Origin: Rhipicephalus microplus
Lineage: Eukaryota > Arthropoda > Arachnida > Ixodida > Ixodidae
DNA length: 64,000 nucleotides
Direction: 5' to 3'
NCBI RefSeq assembly: GCF_043290135.1
Contig: NC_134703.1
Span: 114,360,005-114,424,004 of the forward strand
Within the stretch, counting starts at the first letter, position 1. Each line of letters starts with the position of its first letter. The position numbers were made by a program, and so were the translations under genes. Below the pieces are notes generated by a model. The model was not told the origin of the DNA. It saw nothing but the letters and a program-made list of their open reading frames with translations, and ran no database searches. Positions 55,801 through 63,959 of the stretch are shown here, piece by piece.

Positions 55801-58800
55801 GTATGAAACTTTCTTAACACAGAGCACTGGCTTCATTGTCCGGCTTCGAAAGGCCCCTCGGCACATCGATACCTTGGCGGTCGAAAATGTCCTCAGGATC
55901 GAGCAGGTCAGTGTGCGCGTCTGCGCTGTGTCTTCGTGTATCCTGTACCAGCAATATCGTAATACTATCGATTTGTGCAATCGAACAAATTCAGATGTTA
56001 CAGTTGTTTCCCATCACCACAAAACATAAAACAATGCTGTACAAACACAGCTGTACGAATTGTACCACTAAAAATTATGGTTTATGACCAAGTACAACAC
56101 AGAAAAAATTATTCTTTTGACAAATTTTGAAACGTGCCCTGGTGCCTTGTTTACTATGCGACCTTGTTCACACTGTATTGTTGTTCCTGTTGGCCGCAGG
56201 AATCGTAGTATTGGCGAAATATGTACAATTTTATCAGTACTGATACCATTACTCCCCATGACAAACACATGGGTCAGGTCATAAGCATGGACATTACATA
56301 AGGTGGGTGCCTTTATTTAATTCAAATCTTAATCACAATACATTGCGTGGTGAACGTTTAGTCTCGTAGCCTGAAATGCCTCGTTACCACCACACCTGAC
56401 CGCGAAATCTCTACGCCTCCAAGGATGCCAGTAGTACAAGATTAAAATTAATTGGCAGTCGACCGTCATTACAGCGCATCGTTACCGTGTCGGCGAGAAA
56501 TTTCTGAAATTCACGCCGCTGTATAATTTCACTGAGTACGCATAAAGGTAGCATGCGTTACTTCTTCATGAACACTAATAATGTTCGTGTGCGAACTCTA
56601 CGACGCCTACTAATAAGGCGTGATCAGTGATCACAGATCATACGATCACAGATGAAGTCACTTATTGCGCCATCATTACGTCACAGATTGCCGAAGTTCA
56701 AGACGTTTCTATGCAGTAGAAGCAAAAGTTGGGCTAGTTGGTGGTTCGTACTTGGACGTAGAAACAGCGCAAATATACAGACACAGACGAATGAATCAGT
56801 GCCTTGTCGTCTCTTTCTCCGTCTCTGTCTGTATATCTGCGCTCTTTCTACACCCAAGTTGCTGTGCAGTCACAAATATTCATCATACAGCTTTAAGTGT
56901 TCCTAAAGAACCTCTGAAAAGGCGAAGAACAAGCACGTTTGTTACCTCTTCGTGTATCCCGTCGTCTCGACTATTAAGGCACGGCTGGTGCACACACGAA
57001 GAATATGCCACTTATGAATTGTCTGGTACAAAACTTTGCATGGCGGCTCTGTTTTGTCTCGCATGACTGTTGCGCGCAATCAACTTATTTTGTTTTGTGT
57101 ACGTTTTGGAATGCGCACGTGGAGACAAAAAAGAGTGTAGCCCCGAAGCGCGAAATCTCGCCAAATCTAATGCTTAGTGCAGGCATTGTCCGCGTGCTTT
57201 ACGAAGAAATACGGTTCGAGGAAAGGACCGCGCGTTCTGGAACAGTAGTGATGGCGAAAAGGAAACCACTCCCTCACCTTGGCACTTGAAGTCCTTTAGG
57301 AGTCCTTTAATTCAGTTTGCTGCGACGTCACTATGACGTCACAAAATACTGCAGTTTTTATACAATGGATTATGAAGAAAGGAGAGATGTCTTTCGCCTT
57401 CGGGTTATCTTACGTGAGTGCACAAGAGATCTTGTAAGTTCATTTTTCGCAGGTCAGTTACGCTCGTCAGTACCGCCAGGGCATCATTCAGCGGAGGACA
57501 AAGCTGACCCTGATCGCCGCGCTTCAGTACCCGTTCGACAAGAAAGTGTAAGCGTATACAAGCCGAGAACATTTTCCAATACTGGTTCTGTCTGTTGCGC
57601 AGTACAGTTGAAATGTCTCGTTAGCGCCAGCCCTCGCTATGTGTAGAAAATGTGCCTGCTACATCGCAGTACTGAGCAGCCAGCCTATACAAATAAGTCA
57701 ATAACCGTGCACGTATCTGACAGCCTACAAAAAGGCGTTGAATAAGCTTTCTTCTGAGGATGGGCGTAGAGGAGGAATGCACAGAAAGTGAAACGTTATA
57801 CAAACAATAAAATATATTCTCGACACTAATAACTGCTATCATAAAAGTATTCACACGTACTTTGAATAACTTCGCATAATTAAAACGCAGGTGAGCGAGA
57901 ACAGGCAAGTATGTAGGTGTCAAATTTTCACAAAAGAGACGTTTCGTGGTAAGTGTAATGGAAACGGTATTGGCAAACATCGCATGTGCCGCAATTAAAA
58001 TAAATTGAAAGTAACTTGAACGTATTACACTTTAAACTATATTATCTGCAGAATTCAGTCACGAAGCACATTAAGGTAGCAATCGGCTATAATGATAAAT
58101 GCCCATGTTTAATATAAGGAAACGACAAGCGTGATTCCTGATGCTGTAACACAATATAACATGGAGTTATCGAATGCTATACAAGTCATCATTCCTTTCA
58201 GATACTTGGACATGGACATCATTGGGTCAATTCTGGCGATTCCAAAATGGGTCATCTGGCTGGTAATTTATCTATCCACGCATTATCCACGCATTAGCTG
58301 ATGGCGGAATGCGTAAAGTACGTTCGCCAACTCTTACTGCTTCGTTCTTTTTTTTCCTTTGTGACAAAGTTCACTATTGTATGAAATTCTTTTGCTTAGC
58401 ACACATGCAAAGGTTGCACACGACACGTTACAATATTTTGAAGTGCGTTTTTCATTTGCACAATCCACAATTTCGTGGTACCTCGCGAATTCGCGACATT
58501 CGGCATTTGAGGCAGTAAGTGGTGACTGCCGGTACGGCAAGTTCATATTCTATTTTCCTGATAGGTGATGGACGCCCACCCATTCTATGAAAAAAAATAG
58601 GGTTTCGCACGCGCTTGGCCCCAGATGATACAATAGCTGTCTTAGTGGCAGCGAAGACGGCGATATCAATCCTGATGCACAAACATGAATGCCGTCATCG
58701 GGCAGCGATGATGAAAATAAAGATGAGGACATCTGTCGAAACAGCGGGACATTCCACATTCGAAAGCCGCGCTATACCTGAGTGTGAGACTTTTCGAGAT

Positions 58801-61390
58801 CCTATTTTGAATATTTCGAGTAATTTTCGGTGTTGCTTTCATGGGTCACGTTGGTGAGCAGAGCAATCTTTTTGGTGACACAAAAAAAATCCTAACATAG
58901 TACTAGCTCTGGATCGTGACGATCTACCTAAATTTCCTGACATCATCACATTTATGTCACTTTCGACTCCCAAAAGTCTGCTATAATAGAAGGCGTATCG
59001 AGGGTTCCAACAGAGTGGCCGACATGATGTCACATGATCGTTGTGGAAGCAATCTAGCCAAACATCCATTTAAACAAGTGACTACAACCCATCGCCTGAT
59101 GACCCATACTAGGATTGTTTTTTCAAGGTTCGACTTTGAACATATCTCTGTATTGAGTCACATGCTGGTTAAGTGCTTGTTGTAGTGAATTCGCGACATA
59201 CCTTAAAGTGTGCATTAAAATTGCACTTCGGGCATTTGACGACAGAGTCAAGTAAAAGTTTATATTTAATTATTTTTATTTTTTATTTATTATACCTCAA
59301 AAACCCCAGGGAGGGGTGTTACATGAGGGGTGGGCAATACAGGGTTTCTTCCATGTGCGCTTTGAAAAGAATGGGGCTGGAGTGGCGCACGACGTGGGAC
59401 GGAAGGTCATTCCAATCCTTCGCTGTCTGAACGAAGAATGACCGAAGGTGAGCAGTTGTACGGGCATGCGCAGGGTAAACTGGGTTGTTGTGGTTAGTGC
59501 GGGAAGATATGCGATGCGCGGGCATGATAACAGATGCGTCGGACAGTGAGTGAAAAAATTTATGAAAAAGAGCTAATCTAGCGACTTTGCGTCGCAGTTC
59601 AAGGCTGGGAAGATGGGCTTTAATCTTTAAGTTAGTAACGCTTGTGTGGCGCGAGTAATCGGAATATATAAACCTAGATGCTCTATTTTGGACAGATTCT
59701 AATGTTTTGGATAGATTAGGTTGGTGGGGATCCCAGACGGCGCAAGCGTATTCAAGCTTCGGACGGACTAGTGTTTAATATGCTAAAAGTTTAACAGAAG
59801 GGGGAGCAAGTCGTAAATTTCTTCTTAGGTAACCAAGGACTTTGTTTGCTTTGTTAGAAATGTTTGTTAGGCAAAAAAGATAAAAAGGCAAAAACGATAA
59901 ACAGTTTTTTTATTGGGCGGCTTCATAATTCAGGCATTACAATGTTATTGACCTCCTCTTGCACACGTCTGTGAAAACACGCCTTTTAGCAGATGACTGC
60001 GTCCTGTATCATACTGTAAAATCTCCACTGTATCATGCCATTCTTAACAATTCGTTTTCTTATTTTTGTAGCTGGTCCGAATTTGGTCAAATGAATGTTA
60101 ACTTCTCCAAGATGATAATTATGTCCTTTACCAGTCGTTCAAGCCCGTTGACCTTTGATTATGGTTTCAACAATGTTAATTTGTGCAGAGTGTCCAAATT
60201 TAAGTACCGTGGTATCCTTTTGACACATAATTTATCATGGTCCCAACATACTGATACTTGCAACAAGGCCCTTGAGAGCTTAGGTTATTTACATCGTACA
60301 TCGCAGGTTATTTATATCGTCTTGCTCCTTAGGAAACCAAACTGCTCAGCTACAAAGCTCTTATTCACCCATTTTCAAATACGTTTCGGTGGTTTGGAAC
60401 CCCCATAAGAAATGTGACATCAAGAAAGTAGAAGCCGTTCAAAAAAAAAAAGCTGTGCACTTTGTATGCAACAGATATGACAGGGATTTTTCTTCAACGA
60501 ATTTCCCTCCCCAGCTGGGTCTCATTACCCTTGCGAAGCGTCACCATGTTGAATGCCTAGAATGTCTGCACGATTTAATCGATTCTTCTCGCTTTGGCTT
60601 TCTAGAATCATATCTGAAATTTTCCAGTTCTTAATCTACGAAAAGGGATTATACCCTTAACAATACAACTCTTTTCACCCGCACTGACATGTTCAAATGC
60701 AGCTTTCTTGCTTCAACTAACATTGTCTGGCCGGAAGTGTTGGTTCTCAGCCACTTCAAGAATTTCTCGGAGCCTGTTCATGAATGTTGATTTCTTCTTT
60801 TTTTCTCTTTTTCTACTCCTGCATTAAGGCTGCAGTATGTAAAAGTAAATAAAATAAATGTGTGTTCATGTCAAACGGTGCGTTGCCAGCATGATATCAT
60901 GTTTTCTCATCTTTTTAGTAAACTACTGACTAGCTGTCGATTATATTGCTTTTTTGCGGGCGAAATAGCCTTTTTTTTTCTAATGAATGCGAGTCCATGA
61001 AAACGTCGATGAAAACGACGCCGAGATGTGAATCGAGAGTATCGCGTTTCAGTATGAAAAGCCAGACGTCGAGCGAACACGGACATTCCATATGGTGACC
61101 GAACTGCCTGCCGACGCATTTCACAGAAAGAGAATCTGGGCCCGACGCGTCACAAGGGGCTCGCCGAGGACAGCGGGTCCGAGGTCGCGTATCGGCCGCT
61201 TCGCGTGGTCGAACTGTTCGAGCACGCGTACTACGAGGTGGTCGTCACCAGCTCCACGCTGGCGGTCGTCTTCGTGTTGGCCGGCCTCGCGCGCATCGTG
61301 ATGCTGACGCCCCGGAGCAACGCCTTCATCGGCGCTATCAGCGTCGAGGCCCTGTATCTCGCCATGTTCACCACCGAGGTCGCTATCATG
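37603..61390 (+). CDS. SLC9C1: SLC9C1-like sperm-type Na+/H+ exchanger with voltage sensor (12 exons, 3' part outside window)
   Basis: Exons: 37603-37840, 38976-39116, 44701-44796, 45514-45787, 46530-46673, 51145-51316, 51460-51541, 52229-52422, 55823-55906, 57453-57547, 58202-58262, 61127-61390. All internal borders are AG/GT and the phases chain exactly, giving 615 open codons. The predicted protein follows the animal SLC9C1 order: multi-pass exchanger domain, then the cytosolic stretch with RYxLKE/DW..V.R..T..NPLE, the helix [17 protein letters not shown], and a segment EHAYYEVVV ... FTTEVAIM corresponding to voltage-sensor S1-S2. In other animals the protein sits in the sperm flagellum membrane and links hyperpolarisation to pH. 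Family ion-binding Asp residues are replaced here, so transport is doubtful. The 5' end is uncertain: ATG 37603 aligns to about residue 33 of the human protein, so an upstream exon is likely. S3-S4 and the cyclic-nucleotide domain would lie beyond 64000. Confidence 0.88.
37841..38562. other. SLC9C1-like intron 1, left part
   Basis: About 720 bases. Apart from the interspersed repeat at 38165-38425, I recognise nothing in it. Confidence 0.5.
38165..38425. repeat. Interspersed repeat, GGGCGAAGAAATGAATGCGATAGCAA family
   Basis: It shares GGGCGAAG(C/A)AATGAATG and GCGATAGCAACA, and downstream TAACTCTACAAACGCTGG(C/T)GTGAGA-like words, with the block at 54690-55120. Hairpin-like TTCGC...GGGCGAA at its start. 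Family unknown. Confidence 0.6.
38571..38769. mobile_element. hAT-type MITE, 199 bases, perfect TIRs and 8-base duplication
   Basis: The ends are perfect 16-base inverted repeats, CAGGGGCGGCGCCAGG and CCTGGCGCCGCCCCTG. It is flanked by GCAGGCAT on both sides (38563-38570 and 38770-38777). CAGGG termini plus an 8-base duplication are the hallmarks of hAT elements. The interior is GC-rich, with long G and C runs and no ORF. It lies in SLC9C1-like intron 1. Confidence 0.93.
38976..39116 (+). CDS. SLC9C1: SLC9C1-like exon 2
   Basis: 141 bases, acceptor TGTGCAG, donor GTACAG, phase 1 both sides. It encodes [13 protein letters not shown] and [13 protein letters not shown], then [12 protein letters not shown]. 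This aligns with the helix that carries the (A/S)xDP motif in exchangers. Here the SxDP position reads SCIER, with no DP. Confidence 0.87.
39245..39261. repeat. 17-base poly-G run
   Basis: Uninterrupted G17 just after exon 2. It may be length-variable or an assembly weak point. Confidence 0.95.
39807..40688 (+). repeat. 5' LTR of the LARD-like element
   Basis: About 882 bases. Near its 3' end lies a second primer-site-like copy, ACTGGTGGCAGCGGTGG, 50-odd bases before the true internal boundary. Confidence 0.92.
40639..41748 (+). CDS. Gag-like ORF of the LARD-like element
   Basis: Up to 369 codons. The likely start is Met at 40858 or 40894, since the first codons still lie in LTR and primer site. 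From [20 protein letters not shown] on it resembles the SAP-like start of arthropod Gypsy gag proteins. A charged coiled coil follows ([20 protein letters not shown]), then a Ser/Asp/Glu-rich tail. No capsid major homology region or CCHC knuckle is visible. After the stop at 41748 another frame (41750-42095) encodes a Lys/Arg-rich stretch, perhaps the frameshifted remainder. Function inferred from position and similarity only. Confidence 0.55.
   Translation: MAAVACHQRATFLQHLTGWQRWDGLHDVVLCCGECLVFAITFQASFLECEFIRSWIVCGLGILPFVSRRDHLIMCEMQDQSTTAIMSWKAMLRDEFLAVSKHLGIEVEERMGRTAIWMLISQKTREEDIKNAVEIVEKQEIEKQEKEIRDRKERDRARALVFERLEQKNEAMRWKIQPSATVTHENCDDQMSEVQPRTLEKASTFNDSSRFDGEPNSSASKDAALSREADEGQSKCDEVLCQSTVSGTARIAVEKLVQTSTVFVATVGLANDVEVGRDTGDSSNAAKVGSGDISAVADSSQQCELECLRKSSCTVPKSVKLSAGLDCEIGDFFENHLDGAASTADECSARPDKAGRGAVRVLAILSCEL
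41749..43591 (+). other. Non-coding interior of the LARD-like element
   Basis: About 1.8 kb with no pol domains. Basic ORF remnants to about 42095, a T15 run near 42401, and a purine-rich GGGCGGTGGAGGAGC just before the 3' LTR as polypurine-tract candidate. Confidence 0.6.
43592..44475 (+). repeat. 3' LTR of the LARD-like element
   Basis: About 884 bases, TGTTAG ... CTAACA, followed by the AGAC duplication. Exon 3 of the host gene begins 226 bases downstream. Confidence 0.92.
44613..44640. repeat. Short (GTGC)n microsatellite
   Basis: GTGTGTGC followed by about five GTGC units, between the 3' LTR and exon 3. Confidence 0.85.
44701..44796 (+). CDS. SLC9C1: SLC9C1-like exon 3
   Basis: 96 bases, acceptor TTGGCAG, donor GTAAGT. 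It encodes [20 protein letters not shown] followed by [19 protein letters not shown] aligns with the exchanger motif ESLLNDAV, and the Asp of ND is Ala here. Confidence 0.88.
44880..45010. repeat. Purine-rich interspersed repeat fragment
   Basis: AGCACAGCCATAGCAAGCAAG followed by GGAGGGGAT-like purine-rich sequence and GTATAATGTGAACAAGTG. Similar words recur at 50620-50770 and 53950-54190, which suggests a shared retroposon family. Weak. Confidence 0.35.
45514..45787 (+). CDS. SLC9C1: SLC9C1-like exon 4
   Basis: 274 bases, acceptor GCCCACAG, donor GTGAGG. It encodes two or three membrane segments ([36 protein letters not shown]) and [18 protein letters not shown], equivalent to the SGI..L...G..LN block of SLC9C1. 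GC-rich codon use contrasts with the flanking introns. Confidence 0.92.
45788..46529. other. SLC9C1-like intron 4
   Basis: About 740 bases. The stretch GTAGAACATCCATAAGACGAA near 45827 looks like a worn pogo-type end. Nothing else is recognised. Confidence 0.45.
46530..46673 (+). CDS. SLC9C1: SLC9C1-like exon 5
   Basis: 144 bases, acceptor CTTGGCAG, donor GTAATG, phase 2 both sides. It encodes [20 protein letters not shown] and a further hydrophobic helix ending [10 protein letters not shown], matching the EFW..L helix pair of the family. Confidence 0.92.
46674..47621. other. SLC9C1-like intron 5, left part
   Basis: About 950 bases. No transposon end or exon is recognised. Confidence 0.45.
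48117..48273 (+). rRNA. 5.8S rRNA gene copy, displaced from the rDNA array
   Basis: Reads ACGACTCTAAGCGGTGGATC, ACTCGGTTCTCGGGTCG, ATGAAGAACGCAGC, GCGAGACTTGGTG, GAATTGCAGGACACA, TTTGAACGCACATTGCGGCC, and ends near CTGAGGGTCGGA. All the universally conserved 5.8S blocks are intact. No 18S or 28S is adjacent, so transcription by Pol I is unlikely. Probably a non-functional dispersed copy. Confidence 0.93.
48274..48565 (+). other. ITS2-like start downstream of 5.8S
   Basis: ATCAAGAGAGCCTTCGGCGA and the following G/C-rich CGCGACCCTCCCC, GTAGGTTCGCCGACGAACC and GGCGGGGTGATGCC words have the look of tick ITS2. Where ITS2 ends and LTR-like sequence begins cannot be fixed by eye. About 48565 is my best guess. 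Confidence 0.55.
49436..50480 (-). mobile_element. LINE fragment (Jockey-type RT), minus strand
   Basis: Reverse translation gives [17 protein letters not shown] and [10 protein letters not shown] (RT start, about 50480-50350), then [14 protein letters not shown] and [20 protein letters not shown] (RT motif A with the catalytic Asp) at 50080-50334. Many frame breaks below 50080. Dead. Confidence 0.8.
50590..50775. repeat. Purine-rich interspersed repeat with tRNA-like word
   Basis: TAACCACTCGGCTATTCAGGCACGC, a tRNA-head-like phrase, is followed by GCATAGCATGACATTGCAGAG and a GGGAAGG/GAGGAAG-rich body ending AATAAAGAAG. It resembles 53950-54190. Possibly a second SINE family. Confidence 0.4.
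50776..51144. other. SLC9C1-like intron 5, right end
   Basis: About 370 bases of AT-rich intron. Nothing is recognised. Confidence 0.5.
51145..51316 (+). CDS. SLC9C1: SLC9C1-like exon 6
   Basis: 172 bases, acceptor GGTCGCAG, donor GTATCA. It encodes [17 protein letters not shown] and then [18 protein letters not shown]. The second aligns with LAWGGLRGAVSIALAL of cation/proton exchangers. The GG-R-GA loop is replaced by TS-K-ET. Confidence 0.92.
51460..51541 (+). CDS. SLC9C1: SLC9C1-like exon 7
   Basis: 82 bases, acceptor TCTCGCAG, donor GTGCGT. It encodes [20 protein letters not shown] then PVVLSSM, the last helix of the exchanger domain (family ..V..L..LV.N....PV....G). Only 143 bases of intron separate it from exon 6. 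Confidence 0.9.
51542..52228. other. SLC9C1-like intron 7
   Basis: About 690 bases. A G10 run near 51971 is the only notable feature. Confidence 0.5.
52229..52422 (+). CDS. SLC9C1: SLC9C1-like exon 8
   Basis: 194 bases, acceptor CCTCGCAG, donor GTCAGT. It encodes [20 protein letters not shown], then a helix ending with [19 protein letters not shown]. This is the conserved cytosolic stretch after the last exchanger helix (family ..DW..IE....ENPY). Confidence 0.92.
52793..53932 (-). repeat. GC-rich repeat block, possibly retroelement-derived
   Basis: Much richer in GC than its surroundings, bounded by TGTGAC (left) and GTCACA (right), but no target-site duplication was found. Minus-strand frames give an acidic-basic stretch ([20 protein letters not shown]) and a CPVC...HYC pair. 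Suggestive of a decayed LTR element. Not proven. Confidence 0.35.
53940..54190. repeat. Purine-rich interspersed repeat
   Basis: CATAGTATAGCATATTCAGGG followed by a long GA-rich body and a terminal AAACAAATAAAGAAG, similar in layout to 50620-50770. It looks like a short retroposon. Confidence 0.4.
54690..55120. repeat. Interspersed repeat, GGGCGAAGCAATGAATG family, with internal duplication
   Basis: Two tandem partial units: GCAATGAATG(T/C)GATAGCAACA then TTTTACGAACCAAGGCTAGCAT, at 54759-54816 and 54914-54975. Downstream CTTTACAAACCGCTGGTGTAAGA is shared with 38165-38425. Confidence 0.65.
55121..55822. other. SLC9C1-like intron 8, right end
   Basis: About 700 bases with a C10 run at about 55204 and no recognised exon. 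Confidence 0.45.
55823..55906 (+). CDS. SLC9C1: SLC9C1-like exon 9
   Basis: 84 bases, acceptor TTAACACAG, donor GTCAGT, phase 0 both sides. It encodes [20 protein letters not shown] and then LRIEQ. It is shorter than the equivalent human linker and lacks a CPHC-type pair there. Confidence 0.82.
55907..57452. other. SLC9C1-like intron 9
   Basis: About 1.5 kb. It holds the hairpin repeat at 56725-56865 and no recognised exon. Confidence 0.5.
56725..56865. repeat. Hairpin-forming short repeat (GTTGGGCTAGTTGG family)
   Basis: GTTGGGCTAGTTGGTGGTTC, then CAGCGCAAATATACAGACACAG. This is mirrored after a short loop by CTGTCTGTATATCTGCGCTC. The first phrase recurs at about 26018. MITE- or SINE-like, family unknown. 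Confidence 0.55.
57453..57547 (+). CDS. SLC9C1: SLC9C1-like exon 10
   Basis: 95 bases, acceptor TTTTCGCAG. It encodes [20 protein letters not shown] then [11 protein letters not shown], matching the family helix (A/S)YxRQYRxxIL. Donor chosen as GTAAGC after base 57547 because it gives phase 2 and joins exon 11 in frame. GTGTAA two bases earlier is the alternative. Confidence 0.85.
57548..58201. other. SLC9C1-like intron 10
   Basis: About 650 bases, AT-rich. Nothing is recognised. Confidence 0.5.
58202..58262 (+). CDS. SLC9C1: SLC9C1-like exon 11
   Basis: 61 bases, acceptor CCTTTCAG, donor GTAATT. It encodes [20 protein letters not shown], which fits the short SLD-I segment preceding the voltage sensor. 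It is supported mainly by phase continuity and good splice sites. Confidence 0.72.
58263..59254. other. SLC9C1-like intron 11, left part
   Basis: About 1 kb, AT-rich. No exon or repeat end is recognised. Confidence 0.45.
59255..59880 (-). mobile_element. LINE 3' fragment (CR1/Jockey-like), minus strand
   Basis: Minus-strand translation gives [20 protein letters not shown], a stop, [20 protein letters not shown], and after breaks [20 protein letters not shown] with [10 protein letters not shown]: the RT C-terminus of these LINEs. The AT-rich tail lies at 59255-59290. Confidence 0.85.
59930..60870 (+). mobile_element. LINE 3' fragment (CR1/Jockey-like), plus strand
   Basis: RT motif [12 protein letters not shown] at about 59980 with intact ADD, then [19 protein letters not shown], a frameshift near 60390, and [20 protein letters not shown]. 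It ends with an AAATAAAATAAATG tail near 60865. It lies head to head with the preceding minus-strand LINE. Confidence 0.85.
61127..61390 (+). CDS. SLC9C1: SLC9C1-like exon 12 (voltage-sensor S1-S2)
   Basis: 264 bases, acceptor TTTCACAG, donor GTCAGT, phase 0. A polar linker is followed by [20 protein letters not shown] (S1) and [18 protein letters not shown] (S2), which aligns with EFEHVGY... and ...LYILEALLKI of SLC9C1. The Glu in FTTEVA matches the S2 acidic position of voltage sensors. Confidence 0.9.
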
Positions 61391-61492
61391 GTCAGTAGAG
61401 CGGCGGACGGCCTATATGACTGAAAACGATGCACTTACCAAACGCCTCCTTTATTTCTTTCAGTGCCAGTGCAGACGCGCGCTTCACAACGG

Positions 61493-61571
<79 letters not shown>

Positions 61572-62020
61572 AACTTTATTGGACTATTTACAATGTGCTC
61601 TCGCTTGTTGCCTTCAGCACCATGGAAAAAAAAACTCGGGTGATCTCAAACTGGTCAGCTTGTTACTGCTGGGCAGGGAATGGCAATCGTGCGCAAGGCA
61701 GCACACCGCATGTTCAGCCTGACTCTGATGAGTGGGTCTTCAAGTATCCAGTTGGTAGTCCCTTCCATGTGTTCCTGTAGCTGAGGCAGGGTACGTTGGG
61801 ATTTTTTCATAAAAGCAGCTCAGCTTGATTCGTGAACGGGTCATTCCCAGAGGATATGCTCCGTCGTTGCTGGCTCGTGGCAGCTTAGTCACAGTTGAGG
61901 TCGGAGTACTTTGTTTGGTGTATCTTGTGAAGGACCGAGATTGTCGTGAAACCTGTGTTTGCAGAGCCGTCGGTCCGCCTTATTTCGGGGAGTGGTCGTG
62001 ATGTGACGCTGCACGATGGG
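61391..62020 (-). mobile_element. LINE 3' end with (TCAA)n tail, minus strand
   Basis: On the minus strand a HEPATTEHILWE motif, the zinc-knuckle-like C-terminus of a LINE ORF2, occurs at about 61851-61886. A 3' UTR, TCCAATAAAGTTTTCAATCA, follows and then a (TCAA)n tail which is the GATT array at 61493-61570. The boundary next to exon 12 is not exact. Confidence 0.72.
61493..61570. repeat. (GATT)n microsatellite, LINE tail
   Basis: About 78 bases of perfect GATT units. It reads (TCAA)n on the strand of the adjoining LINE. Confidence 0.95.
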
Positions 62021-62562
62021 TAGCGCTGCTTACATCACACGTGACTCCGAGCGCTTTCCCCCGGGAGATGCGATATACGTGTTTCCCACTCCAATATAAT
62101 GCTTCTGGCAGATTCGTTCTTTCGTTCTGCTCCTTTGTGGCTCAAAGCAGTGCCACCGCCGCAACAAAGCGTAGCTCATCGTCGCAGTGACGCTTCCCAA
62201 TTGGGAAGTGTCACTAATCGCATAGCGCCACCGACCGCATAGCGCCACGATCGGCGACGCTATCTTATTCTCAAAACACAGCATATATGTTAAAAGGCGC
62301 GTTTACATTAGAGAGACAGGGCACCGATTTTGGTCTGCCGACTATCTTTTGGAGTGTTTTTGTCTTGTCGTCGCCCTATGTACACAGCAAAGACACTCAG
62401 TTCGCTGATCGTCTCTCGAAAACTCCACCCGCGCCATGTAGTGCTCACAGCTTTTCGTTGCCCAATTCTGTAGTCACATTGGAGGCACACACAGCGACTT
62501 TGACTAAACTTGCACACCTGCACCTCATTTTCAGCCATGCTCCCTGCTCTGTCATTGTCCCT
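62021..62562. other. Stretch before solo LTR
   Basis: About 540 bases with no recognised feature. Confidence 0.4.
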
Positions 62563-63463
62563 TGTTAAGAATCGGAAGGAGGAAGTTGCTGATGGCATCC
62601 CACCGCTGCCACCAGTTGTTCAGGTCGAAGGAGGATACGAAAAACAAACAGGTTTATGGCACTATATACACTTATTTACAGCAAAGAAAGGTTAGTGGTT
62701 TCACAAACCACGAGCGTGGTGGATGAACCATTACATAGTTCAGAGCGACGTGCAGCACTCGGCGGCGTCGTTTTAAGCCCTCTCGGGCTCCTCCTCTCCG
62801 AGTGGAACACCAAAGACACACACACATCAGGTGAGGGGGACGAGCATGCACAGTCCACGTGAACGTCTAATATTGAGTCGTGATCACTGCACTGAAAGGT
62901 GGCTCCAGCGGGGCTCTTCCTCGTCGTATGTGTGCCGCTAGTCGAGAGGTACCAAGCTCCTGACAGCATACATCAAAGGGTCCCCCGATTTGTTTGCTTA
63001 ATTAGTGGGGCGATTTGCGGCGGCCGCCACGGTCTCTTCCAAGGAAGATGCTGTCTTTGTTGTCCTCTCTCGGACGGTTAACGGCGTTGTGGCAACACGA
63101 CGTCTCAACCTCGGGTTAGCAGGGACAATGCCTGGCAGGCATAGGCAGCCCGCCGGTCGGCTACGTGATTGAGGATTAAAAGAGCGCCGCTTCCCTGTCA
63201 GCTCTGGCGCCGGTCACAACAGCTTTCTCATTGCCAGATGAGTCGCCGAGGCCATCAGTCACCGCTGCTGCTCGAAGGGACGATGTAAGGGTCCGTAGTT
63301 AAAAGTCAGGAACTCGCCTTTGCTTGCCACATGGTCCGGGTAATTGCCGAAATCTTCGACAGCGTCTGGTATACTAGGCGCCGAAGGGATTGAGAGCCTC
63401 CCCAGTAGACCGGCCTATGCACAATGGCGTCTGCCGAGATGAATCGCCGGGCCAAACGTAACA
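62563..63463 (-). mobile_element. Solo LTR of the LARD-like family, CCCT duplication
   Basis: The reverse complement aligns along its length with the LTRs at 39807 and 43592 (shared CACGCTCGTGGTTTGTGAAACC, GGCGCC..., CAGACGCTGTCGAAGATTTC), clearly more diverged. It starts TGTTACGTTTGGCC and ends TTCTTAACA, flanked by CCCT on both sides (62559-62562 and 63464-63467). Confidence 0.88.
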
Positions 63464-63639
63464 CCCTCTCCAGATACGCGCCGCGGCCCCCGCCATAATC
63501 CACGGTGACGATGAACGGGGGTGGTTAGCCACAAAAAGGAAGTGAAGAAACGACTTTCATTGGGCGCTCAAAATGCCTATTCAGACGCCGTTGAAGCCTC
63601 GGAGGAGGCATTGTTAAATCCCCCAAGATTGCCCCCTTC

Positions 63640-63959
<320 letters not shown>

